DNA from: Streptomyces pyxinae
Lineage (GTDB): Bacteria > Actinomycetota > Actinomycetes > Streptomycetales > Streptomycetaceae
DNA length: 64,000 nt
NCBI RefSeq assembly: GCF_024756275.1
Contig: NZ_JANUGQ010000007.1
Span: forward strand, 62,001-126,000
Direction: 5' to 3'
The notes under the pieces are model-generated. The model was not told the DNA's origin. It ran no database searches and saw only the letters and a program-made list of their open reading frames with translations. Both the position numbers and the translations under genes were made by a program. Of this stretch, positions 7,689 through 15,597 are shown in pieces; within the stretch, counting starts at the first letter, position 1, and every line of letters begins with the position of its first letter.

Positions 7689-8048
7689 TCAGGCTTTCTC
7701 GATTGCCTCGAAGATGTCGGCGTCGGTCTCCCGCTGCCAGGTCGGGAGATCGGGCCAGTCAGCGACGTAACCCGGCTTGGGGTCCTCGAAGTGCTTCAGC
7801 ATCTGCGCCGTCCAGCACGTCGCCACGAACCGGCTCTTCTGCTCCCGGGACAGCCGCGACGTGTGCCCGTCGCTGACCTCGATGAACTGGCGCACCTGGT
7901 GGAAGACGGGCCCTGCGGCCTCGCGCTCCCGCTGCGGCATGTCCTCCCACGGGGTCACATAGCCCGGCTTGGGCTCACCCGGGAAGTGCTGTCGTACCCC
8001 GGAGGTCCACGCTTCCCTGAACAGTCGTGCACCATCGACCCGCGGCAT
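7689..8048 (-). CDS. Conserved hypothetical protein with duplicated PKPGYV-x2-W motif
   Basis: A 119-residue soluble protein. It is an internal duplication: each half carries a PKPGYV-x2-W motif (PKPGYVTPWEDMPQRERE and PKPGYVADWPDLPTWQRE), and the second half closes with TDADIFEAIE. I recognise such short proteins as recurrent in Streptomyces but know no function. The ATG has a GGGGG run five bases upstream; an in-frame ATG six codons earlier has none. It lies alone between the transposase remnant and the tRNA gene. No membrane or signal sequence is seen. Confidence 0.72.
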   Translation of the reverse strand: MPRVDGARLFREAWTSGVRQHFPGEPKPGYVTPWEDMPQREREAAGPVFHQVRQFIEVSDGHTSRLSREQKSRFVATCWTAQMLKHFEDPKPGYVADWPDLPTWQRETDADIFEAIEKA

Positions 8049-8255
8049 GGCGCCCCCTCTCGTCATGACGTGCCCAGTGCGGCGATCTCCGCCCCGAGGT
8101 CCGCTACCCGCTGGTCTCGACGCAGGGGGCCGACCTGCCGCACAGGGCTTGGAGTCTACGGGCGACGTAACTGGAGGCCGGGGAGACCCCCGTTGTGGTC
8201 TCCGCCGACGTCCGGCATCACTCGCCGGGCGGTCACGCCACAGCCGGAGAAACAG

Positions 8256-8279
8256 AAAAACCCCAGATCAACTGGGGTC
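8256..8279 (-). terminator. Rho-independent terminator after tRNA-Leu
   Basis: A 7-base-pair stem (ACCCCAG/CTGGGGT) with a 5-base loop is followed on the minus strand by five consecutive T residues, a textbook intrinsic terminator placed 6 bases past the tRNA 3' end. Confidence 0.85.
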
Positions 8280-8284
8280 TCTGC

Positions 8285-8372
8285 TGGTGTCCGAGGGGGG
8301 ACTTGAACCCCCACGCCCGATAAAGGGCACTAGCACCTCAAGCTAGCGCGTCTGCCATTCCGCCACCCGGAC
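8285..8372 (-). tRNA. tRNA-Leu (anticodon GAG)
   Basis: A complete class II tRNA with encoded CCA. The acceptor arm GTCCGGG pairs with CTCGGAC (one G-U), the anticodon stem CTAGC/GCTAG encloses the loop TTGAGGT giving anticodon GAG, a long variable arm (GCCC...GGGC) follows, and the T-loop GTTCAAGTC is intact. It decodes CUC/CUU leucine. Its 3' end faces the thiopeptide cluster, the orientation in which islands integrate into tRNA genes. Confidence 0.97.
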
Positions 8373-8535
8373 AAGGTGTCTGTCTCGCGGCCCGTGGCCG
8401 TTCCGACGTGGAAAACCATAGCAAACATTCGGAGGGCCCGATCACGCCCCCGTCCCGCCGGGGCGGCCTTGGGCGCCGGGGCGGGGGAGCGGGAGGATGG
8501 AGGGGACCACCAGCAGCGACGCGGGAGGAATCAGC

Positions 8536-9861
8536 GTGAGCGAGTCGAGCACGGGGCGGACCGTCACCGGTGAGGACGAGGTCGTCGACCTCTGCCGCGA
8601 CCTGATCCGGATCGACACCAGCAATTACGGCGACCACTCCGGCCCGGGTGAGCGGGCGGCCGCCGAGTACGTCGCCGAGAAGCTCGCCGAGGTCGGCCTG
8701 GAGCCCCGGATCATCGAGTCCCACCGGGGCAGGGCCTCCACGGTGGCCCGGATCGCGGGCGAGGACCCGACCCGGCCGGCCCTTCTCATCCACGGGCACA
8801 CCGATGTCGTCCCGGCCAACGCCGACGACTGGACGCACCACCCGTTCTCCGGCGAGATCGCGGACGGCTGCGTCTGGGGCCGGGGCGCCGTGGACATGAA
8901 GGACATGGACGCCATGACCCTGGCCGTCGTACGGGACCGGCTGCGCAGCGGTCGCCGGCCGCCGCGCGACATCGTCCTGGCCTTCCTGGCCGACGAGGAG
9001 GCCGGCGGCACCTTCGGCGCCCGGTACCTGGTCGACAAGCACCCGGACCTCTTCGAGGGGGTGACCGAGGCGATCGGCGAGGTCGGCGGCTTCTCCTTCA
9101 CCGTCAACGAGAACCTCCGCCTGTACCTGGTCGAGACCGCGGAGAAGGGCATGCACTGGATGCGGCTGACGGTGGACGGCACCGCCGGGCACGGCTCCAT
9201 GACCAACACCGACAACGCCATCACCGAGCTGTGCGAGGCGGTGGGGCGGCTCGGCCGGCACACCTGGCCGGTGCGGGTGACCAAGACCGTACGGTCCTTC
9301 CTGGACGAGCTCTCCGACGCGCTCGGCACCCCGCTGGACCCGGACGACATGGAGGCCACCCTCGCCAAGCTGGGCGGCATCGCCAAGATGATCGGCGCCA
9401 CCCTGCGCAACTCCGCCGCCCCGACCATGCTCGGCGCCGGATACAAGGTGAACGTCATCCCCGGTCAGGCCACCGCCCATGTGGACGGGCGCTTCCTGCC
9501 CGGTTACGAGGACGAGTTCCTGGCCGACCTGGACCGGATCCTCGGCCCCCGGGTGCGGCGCGAGGACGTGCACGCCGACAAGGCCGTGGAGACCGGCTTC
9601 GACGGTGACCTGGTGGACGCCATGCAGTCGGCGCTGAAGGCGGAGGACCCGATCGCCCGGGCGGTGCCGTACATGCTCTCCGGCGGCACGGACGCCAAGT
9701 CCTTCGACGACCTCGGCATCCGCTGCTTCGGCTTCGCACCGCTCAAGCTGCCCCCGGAGCTGGACTTCGCCGGGATGTTCCACGGGGTGGACGAGCGGGT
9801 ACCGGTGGACGGCCTGAAATTCGGTGTGCGGGTGCTGGACCGGTTCATCGACGCGAGCTGA
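8536..9861 (+). CDS. M20/M25/M40-family metallopeptidase (dipeptidase/deacylase type)
   Basis: A 441-residue cytosolic di-zinc hydrolase. Motifs: HGHTDVV (86-92), the bridging Asp in RGAVDMKD (about 120) and the catalytic Glu pair in LADEEAGG (153-155), with a dimerisation insert following (TAEKGMHWMRLTVDGTAGHG). Members cleave dipeptides or remove N-acyl groups; the specific substrate cannot be read. The GTG start is chosen for its ideal GGAGGAA site five bases upstream; an ATG 13 codons earlier has its G-rich tract directly abutting. It is monocistronic, divergent from tRNA-Leu. Confidence 0.92.
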   Translation: MSESSTGRTVTGEDEVVDLCRDLIRIDTSNYGDHSGPGERAAAEYVAEKLAEVGLEPRIIESHRGRASTVARIAGEDPTRPALLIHGHTDVVPANADDWTHHPFSGEIADGCVWGRGAVDMKDMDAMTLAVVRDRLRSGRRPPRDIVLAFLADEEAGGTFGARYLVDKHPDLFEGVTEAIGEVGGFSFTVNENLRLYLVETAEKGMHWMRLTVDGTAGHGSMTNTDNAITELCEAVGRLGRHTWPVRVTKTVRSFLDELSDALGTPLDPDDMEATLAKLGGIAKMIGATLRNSAAPTMLGAGYKVNVIPGQATAHVDGRFLPGYEDEFLADLDRILGPRVRREDVHADKAVETGFDGDLVDAMQSALKAEDPIARAVPYMLSGGTDAKSFDDLGIRCFGFAPLKLPPELDFAGMFHGVDERVPVDGLKFGVRVLDRFIDAS

Positions 9862-10006
9862 AGCCGGGAAGCCGGGGCCCGGGTACGCCCCCGGCCGCAC
9901 GGCGGACCGGGGCCAGGAGGAGCGGACAGGGAGACGAGGCCCGGTGGCGCGCGTTCCGTCGCGTGCTGCCGGGCCTTCGCCATGCCGCGCCCGCGGGCCG
10001 GCACGG

Positions 10007-10080
10007 CCCGACGCCGACCGACACCGCCCGACGCCGACCGACACCGCCCGACGCCGACCGACACCGCCCGACGCCGACCG
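10007..10080. repeat. 20-bp tandem repeat upstream of chpH
   Basis: About 3.7 copies of the 20-base unit CGACGCCGACCGACACCGCC, nearly perfect, continue into degenerate GGCACGG-type sequence. The array occupies the 410-base gap between the peptidase and chpH and has no coding appearance. Function unknown. Confidence 0.9.
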
Positions 10081-10195
10081 GCACGGACCGGCATGGGCTG
10101 ACGCGGGCCGACAGTCGGGCTGTCCGCTGAGCAGACCCTCCCACAATCGTTCGGATGTGCACGCATGACCGGTACGAGTGAACGCCGTCATCTCC

Positions 10196-10223
10196 CGTAG
10201 CCCGGTTACCTCCCTCTCGTTAC
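10196..10223 (+). promoter_or_regulatory. Candidate sigma-BldN promoter of chpH
   Basis: CGTAGC, a 16-base spacer and CGTTAC lie about 50 bases before the chpH start. This closely follows the consensus I remember for the developmental ECF sigma factor BldN (CGTAAC-N16-CGTTGA), which is known to drive chaplin and rodlin genes. One mismatch in the -35 and two in the -10. Confidence 0.55.
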
Positions 10224-10271
10224 AGGTGGTGCGGTCCGCGGCTGGGACCGCATTGCCTACGAGGAGGAATA

Positions 10272-10505
10272 ATGATCAAGAAGGTTGTCGCCGCCGCGGC
10301 TGCCACCGGCGGTCTGGTGATCGCGGGCGCGGGCATGGCCGTCGCCGACTCGGGCGCTCAGGGTGCCGCCGTCGGTTCCCCGGGCGTCCTCTCCGGCAAC
10401 GTCCTCCAGGTGCCCGTGCACGTGCCGATCAACATCTGCGGCAACACCGTGGACATCATCGGCCTGCTGAACCCGGCCTTCGGCAACACCTGCGTCAACG
10501 ACTGA
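10272..10505 (+). CDS. chpH: Short chaplin ChpH
   Basis: A 77-residue secreted surfactant protein. Residues 1-25 are a Sec signal peptide ending AVADS. The mature part is a single chaplin domain: GSPGVLSGNVLQVPVHVPIN, the two conserved Cys (in NICGNT and NTCVND) and GLLNPAFGN. Chaplins assemble into amyloid fibrils that coat aerial hyphae and lower surface tension. An AGGAGGAAT ribosome site precedes the ATG. It is followed by a hairpin and the long chaplin chpC, the same pairing as in S. coelicolor. A developmental BldN-type promoter lies upstream. Confidence 0.95.
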   Translation: MIKKVVAAAAATGGLVIAGAGMAVADSGAQGAAVGSPGVLSGNVLQVPVHVPINICGNTVDIIGLLNPAFGNTCVND

Positions 10506-10543
10506 CGTTGCGCCATGCCCCCATCGAGGGGCCTTGTAGCCGG

Positions 10544-10580
10544 CCGGCCCCGGAGCGCGAGCCACGCGCCCCGGGGCCGG
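10544..10580 (+). terminator. Hairpin between chpH and chpC
   Basis: A perfect 10-base-pair all-GC stem (CCGGCCCCGG/CCGGGGCCGG) with a 17-base loop begins 39 bases past the chpH stop. It has no U-tract but probably ends or stabilises the abundant chpH message, leaving chpC with less read-through. Confidence 0.6.
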
Positions 10581-10646
10581 CGGGCATGGGCCGCCGGGCG
10601 CGGTGCCCGGTGGTTATCGAGAAGCCTAGAAGGCAGGGAACCAGCT

Positions 10647-11471
10647 ATGCGACAGGTCACGCGCAAGGGCCTGACCATCGTGGCGGCCGCGGGCGGCGTG
10701 CTCGCGCTCGGCGGCGGCATCGCGTCCGCCCACAACGGCGGCGCGGGCGCCTGGGGCGCCGCTTCGCACTCGCCCGGCGTCGCGTCCGGGAACACGGTCC
10801 AGGTGCCGGTCGACGTGCCGGTCAACGCGTGCGGCAACACCGTGAACGTGGTGGGCGCGCTCAACCCGTCGTTCGGGAACAAGTGCGTCAACAAGGGCAG
10901 TGGGGCCAAGGCGGAAGGCGCGACCAGCAATTCGCCGGGCGTCGCCTCCGGCAACAACGTCCAGGCCCCGGTCCATGTGCCGGTCAACGCGTGCGGCAAC
11001 AGCGTCGACGTGGTGGGTGTGCTCAACCCCGCGTTCGGCAACGAGTGCGGCACCGGCCACAAGCCCGGCAAGCCCGAGCAGCCCGGCAAGCCGGAGAAGC
11101 CCGACAACCCCCACGAGCCGGACAACCCGGAGGAGCCGGAGGAGCCGAACCACCCCGGCCACCCGGAGGAGCCGGACAACCCGGACGAGCCGAACCACCC
11201 CAACGAGCCCCAGGAGCCGGGCGAGCCGGGCAACCCGCACGAGCCGAACCACCCCAACCGGCCGCACGAGCCCGGCAACCCCGGTGAACCCGGCTCGCCG
11301 GAGGGGCCGAACAACCCCGGTCCGCAGGGCGACACCCCGCACGGCCCCGGCGACCAGCTGGCGTCCACCGGTGCCGCCCCGCTGGAGATGCTGATCCCGG
11401 CGGGTGCCGGTCTGCTGCTCGGCGGCGCGGTCCTCTACCGCCGCTCCCGCCGCGCCGCGCGCTCGGTCTAG
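10647..11471 (+). CDS. chpC: Long cell-wall-anchored chaplin (ChpC type)
   Basis: A 274-residue sortase substrate. After a signal peptide (about 1-30, ending ASA) come two chaplin domains, each with HSPGVASGN or NSPGVASGN, VPVN-CGN and LNPSFGN/LNPAFGN, then a spacer of about 95 residues rich in P, E, N, D and H, then the sorting signal LASTG, a hydrophobic segment and the basic tail RRSRRAARSV. Sortase attaches such long chaplins to peptidoglycan, where they anchor the short chaplin fibrils. The ATG is preceded by AAGGCAGGGAAC. The spacer repeats short P-x-x-P units and may vary in length between strains. Confidence 0.94.
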   Translation: MRQVTRKGLTIVAAAGGVLALGGGIASAHNGGAGAWGAASHSPGVASGNTVQVPVDVPVNACGNTVNVVGALNPSFGNKCVNKGSGAKAEGATSNSPGVASGNNVQAPVHVPVNACGNSVDVVGVLNPAFGNECGTGHKPGKPEQPGKPEKPDNPHEPDNPEEPEEPNHPGHPEEPDNPDEPNHPNEPQEPGEPGNPHEPNHPNRPHEPGNPGEPGSPEGPNNPGPQGDTPHGPGDQLASTGAAPLEMLIPAGAGLLLGGAVLYRRSRRAARSV

Positions 11472-11572
11472 GGTCTTTCGTCTGGATCAGGCTGGATCAG
11501 TGAGCGGCGTCCGGTGCCCTGGGGCATCCCCAGGCCCTCGGGGCCGAGGGGAGGCATCGCGAGGCGGAGGAT

Positions 11573-11700
11573 GGGGGCACCTCCCGGCCGAAGGCTGGGG
11601 GAGGGTCCCTGCGGAGCAGCGGCGACCGACGACAACTCCCCCGGACGAAGTCTGGGGGAGTGCGGTGCCCTGGGGGCACCTCCCGGCGAAGCTGGGGGAG
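11573..11700. repeat. Cluster of three short palindromic Streptomyces-type repeats
   Basis: Three related hairpin elements ending in CTGGGGGAG lie at 11573-11603, 11636-11660 and 11671-11700, two with GGGGGCACCTCCCGGC before GAAGGCTGGGGGAG or GAAGCTGGGGGAG. I recognise this as a short dispersed palindrome frequent in Streptomyces intergenic DNA. The rest of the 530-base gap between chpC and the DUF5703 gene is featureless GC-rich sequence. Confidence 0.75.
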
Positions 11701-12001
11701 CGGTGTGAGCCCGGCAAGATCCGAACGACAGGCCCTATGGCCCGGGGACGTACCGCCGCGCGTCCGTGACCGCCCGTGCGATACGGACGCGCGTCCGACG
11801 GAGCGGGACCCGCATGTCCGCGGGTCCCGCTCCGTCCGTCTGCCTGTCTCTGCCTGCCTGCCCCCCCGGCCGTCTGTCCGTCCGGCGGTCGGCCGTACGG
11901 TCACCGGCTGCCCACCGGGCGTCATCGCCGCACCGGCGCCCGGTGCCGGCCGCCGGCCGTGTCGCCCGTGGACCGGACCGTCACTCACGCGAGCGAGGAC
12001 G

Positions 12002-12190
12002 TCACCAGGTGGCGCGCACCTGGCGGATGATGCGCCGGCGCAGCCGCACCCGGCGGCTCCCGTCCCGGAGCAGGCTCAGCCGGTCCAGTTCCCAGTGCCC
12101 GTACTCGGCGCGCTCGGTCAGCAGGCGGGTGGCCTCCTTGCGGGAGACACCGCGAGGTACATACACATCGACAAATTCGTATTCCGGCAT
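12002..12190 (-). CDS. DUF5703-family small protein
   Basis: A 62-residue basic protein (MPEYEFVDVYVPRGVSRKE at the N-terminus; a run of Arg in RRVRLRRRIIRQVRATW at the C-terminus). I recognise it as the DUF5703 family, small and almost invariant in Streptomyces, function unknown. It is transcribed divergently from the neighbouring acidic protein, the two starts being 47 bases apart. No membrane segment is visible. Confidence 0.85.
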   Translation of the reverse strand: MPEYEFVDVYVPRGVSRKEATRLLTERAEYGHWELDRLSLLRDGSRRVRLRRRIIRQVRATW

Positions 12191-12237
12191 CGCATCTATT
12201 GTGCGTGCACCGGCCCGGTACGGATAGCGTCTGCACT

Positions 12238-13077
12238 ATGTCTGATGCTGCGCAGCCCACCGCTGCCGAGGTACGCGCCGCCGCCGAGGCGGTCAAAGCC
12301 GCACTCGACCGCCACCTGGAAGCGGTCGAGAACCGCACGGGCGATGACGACCCCGCCGTCTACGCCGCGTTCAACGACCTCGCCGCGGCGGCCGAGGCAT
12401 ACGACGAACGGCTCTACGACCGGTACGACGAGGTCACCCCCTTCGAGATCCCGGGAGTGGAGGACTCCCTGCCCCCGTACGAGGGGCCGGAGCAGCCCAG
12501 CGCGCTCAGTGTGCTGATCCGCCGCGACTACGCCGTCTCCGAGCCGCTGCGGCTGCTCGCACAGGCCCAGCGGATCGCGGACGCCGACCGGGACGAGGAC
12601 GACCGCGCCGGGGCGAACGCGGTGGTGGGCACGAGTGTGCACGCCGCGCTCGGGGTGCTCTTCGGGGAGTTCGAACCGGACGAGATCGCCTCCCGCCACA
12701 AGGAGTTCGGCCTTGAGGAGGGCGACTCCACGCTCTGGGTCGCGGCCGCCGACGAGCTGCCCGAGCCGGGGGAGTGGCTCAGCACCCCGTTCGACCAGGC
12801 CGATCCCGGCCGGGTCGTCTGCCGCTTCGACGTCAGCTCGGTCTTCGACGAGGACGAGCTGTACGAGGGCGTGGACGACGAGCTGGACGACGAGGACGAG
12901 GGCGCCGAGGACGCCGAGGACGCCGAGGATCTCTACGAGGGAGAAGAGGAAGAAGCGGGAGAAGGGGAGGACGAGGGGGACGACGGAGACGAGGCGGACG
13001 AGAACGGCCCCGGCGCTCCGGACGCCGGTCAGGCGCCGGGAGCGGGTGGGGCGGGCGGCACCCGGCGCGGCCGCTGA
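12238..13077 (+). CDS. Conserved hypothetical protein with acidic C-terminal tail
   Basis: A 279-residue protein. Residues 1-200 look globular and helical (AEVRAAAEAVKAALDRHLEA; SALSVLIRRDYAVSE); residues about 205-265 are an Asp/Glu-rich low-complexity tail. No family function is known to me. The ATG has no ribosome site; TAGCGT ends seven bases before it, so the mRNA is probably leaderless. An upstream in-frame ATG lacks support. It is divergent from the DUF5703 gene. Confidence 0.8.
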   Translation: MSDAAQPTAAEVRAAAEAVKAALDRHLEAVENRTGDDDPAVYAAFNDLAAAAEAYDERLYDRYDEVTPFEIPGVEDSLPPYEGPEQPSALSVLIRRDYAVSEPLRLLAQAQRIADADRDEDDRAGANAVVGTSVHAALGVLFGEFEPDEIASRHKEFGLEEGDSTLWVAAADELPEPGEWLSTPFDQADPGRVVCRFDVSSVFDEDELYEGVDDELDDEDEGAEDAEDAEDLYEGEEEEAGEGEDEGDDGDEADENGPGAPDAGQAPGAGGAGGTRRGR

Positions 13078-13096
13078 CCCCCTGGTGCCACGGCGG

Positions 13097-13136
13097 CGTG
13101 CCGCGCGGCTTCCGGTCTCCGGGGCCACGCGGCACG
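13097..13136. terminator. Hairpin between convergent genes
   Basis: CGTGCCGCG and CGCGGCACG form a 9-base-pair stem around a 22-base loop in the 99-base gap between two convergent genes. It could serve both strands. No U-run. Confidence 0.4.
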
Positions 13137-13176
13137 TCGCCGTCGGATCGCCCGGCCCGCCGGGCCGTTCGGGCCG

Positions 13177-15597
13177 TCACTCCGTCGCGGGCTCGGCCAG
13201 CAGGCCCTCCAGCAGGGGGCGCAGCCGGGTGGTCCGGGCCGGGGCGGGCACGTCCGCCACCGCGCGCGGCAGCGCCTGGTCCACGCCGTGCACCACCGAG
13301 AGGTGCCGCTCGCCCCGGCCGAACGCCGTGTAGACCCAGGCCCGGTCCAGCGCTCCGGCCGCGTCGCCCGGGAGCACCACCACCGCGGCCGCCCAGCGCA
13401 TTCCGGCGGCCTGGTGCGCGGTCAGCGCCCAGCCGTGCCGCACCGCCGACTCCACCCGCTCCCTCGGTACGCGCACGGGCTCGCCCTCGCAGTCCAGCCG
13501 CAGGCCCTCCGCGTCGGCCCCGGCCACCGTCGCCTGGGCGGTCCGGCCCGGCGCGGGTGTGTAGGCCACCCGGTCGCCCGGGTCGAAGCCGCCGAACCGC
13601 CCGGGGCCCGGGTTGAGCCGCTCCTTGAGCGCCGCGTTGAGCGCCCGGGTGCCGGCCGGGCCGCCATGGCCGACCGTGATCACCTGGGTCCGCGCGGCGG
13701 GCACTCCGATGACGCGCGGTACCGAGTCCGCGACCAGCTGGACCGTCCGGTGCACCGCCTCGCCCGGCTCCCGCACCGGTACGATCACCACTTCCCGGCC
13801 CGGGGCCTCGACCTGGTTCAGCTCGCCGACCCCGATGCCCGACACCAGCTCCCCGACCGGCCCCGGGTCCGGCCGGCGGGAGGCGATCCGGGGACACACC
13901 CGGGCCGCGAGCACATCCGCGAAGACCTGGCCCGCGCCGGCCGAGCCCAGCACCGCCGGATCGCCGCTCAGCACCAGCCGGCAGCCGTCCGGCAGCGCCT
14001 CCACCAGCATCGCGGCCGTCTCGACGTCCAGCTGCGGGGCGTCCAGCACGACCAGCAGGTCGAGAGCGAGGGCGCCGTCCTCGTCCCGCCCGGGACCGGC
14101 CGCCCCCGAGAGCAGTCCGCCCACGGTCGCCGTCGCCACCTCCGCCCCGGCCAGCCGCCGGCGGCCGTTCTCGGCGTGCGTCAGCACCAGGGCCCGCAGC
14201 CCGAGCGCGCCGGCCGCCCCGGCCAGCTCCACCGGTTCCGCCCGGGCCGCCTCGCCACCCGTGTGCGCCACCAGTCCGTGGCCGGCGAGCGCCCGGGACA
14301 GCTCACCGGCCGGCTCGATCCGCTCCCAGCGGGGATCCGCCCCGGACCTGGCCAGCCGGGCCAGCCCGTCGGCCAGGCTCTCCTCCGCCAGGGCGTACCG
14401 GTCCAGCCCGAGCAGCACGGGCACCTCCCCGGCCGTCTCCGCCTCCGGCGGGCCCGCCGGGGCCGCGTCCGGCGCGCCGTCGGCGTCGTGGCCGGCCGCG
14501 GGCGTCTCCGGGGCCTCCGCCCCGGGCTCCCCCTCCGCCTCCGGCTGGAAGACCAGCACCGCACCCTCGGCGACGGCGGCCCGGACCGCCTCGTCCGGGT
14601 CCGGCACCCGCTGCCGGGCCAGCTCCGCGCGCACCGCGGCCAGCTCCAGCGCCGTGTGCCCCCGGCGGGCCGCCCGCTCCAGCAGCCAGCCGACCAGCGC
14701 GGCGGCCCGCCGGTCGTCGCCCGGGCCGGCCTCGGGCCCGAGCAGCGCCCGCGCGAAGCCGTCGGCCTGCTCCGGGCGCACCCCCGCCACCAGCAGCAGC
14801 CGCCACGGGTCCGCCCGCAGCAGCTCCGCCGCCGGGGCGCCGAGCGTCTCCAGCACCGGTCCCGCCAGCGCCTCCGGCGCACCGCCCCGCGCCAGCACCT
14901 CACCGACGGCCGCCCTCGCCTCCTCCGGCACCGGGGCGGGGCCGGGCGTCTCCGCCCGGTGCGGGGTCGCCACCGGACCGGGAGCCGGAACGGCGGCCCG
15001 CCGCGGAGCGGCTCCTTCCGGGCTCTCCGGGGCGGCCGGGGCCCTTTCGGCGGGCGCGAGGGCCGGGTAGAAGGCGGTGCCCGACGTGGTGCCGCTCTCC
15101 ACCGCCCGTACGGCCGCCAGCAGGTCGGCCGCCTGCCCGCTCAGCTTGGTGCCGCTCTCCACCGGCGCGCTCCTGGCCGCCTTGCGCTCCTCGATCCGCG
15201 CCCGCAGCTCCTGCTGGGCGGCCAGCTCCGCCTGTGCCTCCGAGAGCCCGCCGCCCTCGGCGGGGCCGTCGCCGCGCTCCGTGGCGCCGTCGCCGCCCTC
15301 GGGGGAGCCGGGGCCGTCCTCCTCCGCGGTGGATCCCGCCGAGTCCGGCACGGAGGGATCAGAGAAATCCGAGGAATCGGATGAACCAGAGGGAGCGGAG
15401 GGAGCGGAGGTGTCGGAGTCGTCCGGTTCCGCCGCCGTGGCACCGTCTCCGCCGGCCGCGTCCGCGCCGGAGTCGTCTCCGCCGGAGCCGCCCGCCGGGC
15501 CGTCCGGGGCGGGTGAGTCCACCGGCTCCGGGGCGGCGGATACGGGGGCGTCGTCGGCCGGGGTGCCGGGGGTCTCCCCCCGGTGGGGCGCGGTCAC
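13177..15597 (-). CDS. RecD-like helicase-fold protein with degenerate ATPase motifs
   Basis: An 806-residue protein. Residues 1-130 are acidic, low-complexity. From about 230 it follows the RecD2 layout: a helix-hairpin-helix region (ADPWRLLLVAGVRPEQADGF), a P-loop position, a motif Ia-like LVLTHAENGRRRLAG, a Walker B position, then ALTAHQAAGMRWAAAVVVLPG and VYTAFGRGERHLSVVHG, which match helicase motifs V/VI. However the P-loop reads HTGGEAARAEPV (445-456) instead of TGG-x2-GKT, and Walker B reads VVLDAPQL (Ala520 where Glu is expected). ATP hydrolysis is therefore unlikely. Its GTG start overlaps the aldo/keto reductase stop (GTGA). It may bind DNA or a partner without helicase activity; function unknown. 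Confidence 0.8.
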   Translation of the reverse strand: MTAPHRGETPGTPADDAPVSAAPEPVDSPAPDGPAGGSGGDDSGADAAGGDGATAAEPDDSDTSAPSAPSGSSDSSDFSDPSVPDSAGSTAEEDGPGSPEGGDGATERGDGPAEGGGLSEAQAELAAQQELRARIEERKAARSAPVESGTKLSGQAADLLAAVRAVESGTTSGTAFYPALAPAERAPAAPESPEGAAPRRAAVPAPGPVATPHRAETPGPAPVPEEARAAVGEVLARGGAPEALAGPVLETLGAPAAELLRADPWRLLLVAGVRPEQADGFARALLGPEAGPGDDRRAAALVGWLLERAARRGHTALELAAVRAELARQRVPDPDEAVRAAVAEGAVLVFQPEAEGEPGAEAPETPAAGHDADGAPDAAPAGPPEAETAGEVPVLLGLDRYALAEESLADGLARLARSGADPRWERIEPAGELSRALAGHGLVAHTGGEAARAEPVELAGAAGALGLRALVLTHAENGRRRLAGAEVATATVGGLLSGAAGPGRDEDGALALDLLVVLDAPQLDVETAAMLVEALPDGCRLVLSGDPAVLGSAGAGQVFADVLAARVCPRIASRRPDPGPVGELVSGIGVGELNQVEAPGREVVIVPVREPGEAVHRTVQLVADSVPRVIGVPAARTQVITVGHGGPAGTRALNAALKERLNPGPGRFGGFDPGDRVAYTPAPGRTAQATVAGADAEGLRLDCEGEPVRVPRERVESAVRHGWALTAHQAAGMRWAAAVVVLPGDAAGALDRAWVYTAFGRGERHLSVVHGVDQALPRAVADVPAPARTTRLRPLLEGLLAEPATE

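Noticed and set aside
10007..10080. CRISPR array
   Set aside because: The 20-base units are contiguous tandem repeats with no unique spacers and no cas genes nearby; the same holds for the other repeat fields.
8338..10191. A 617-codon minus-strand frame covering the tRNA and the M20 peptidase
   Set aside because: It would read through a tRNA gene and antisense to a clear enzyme.
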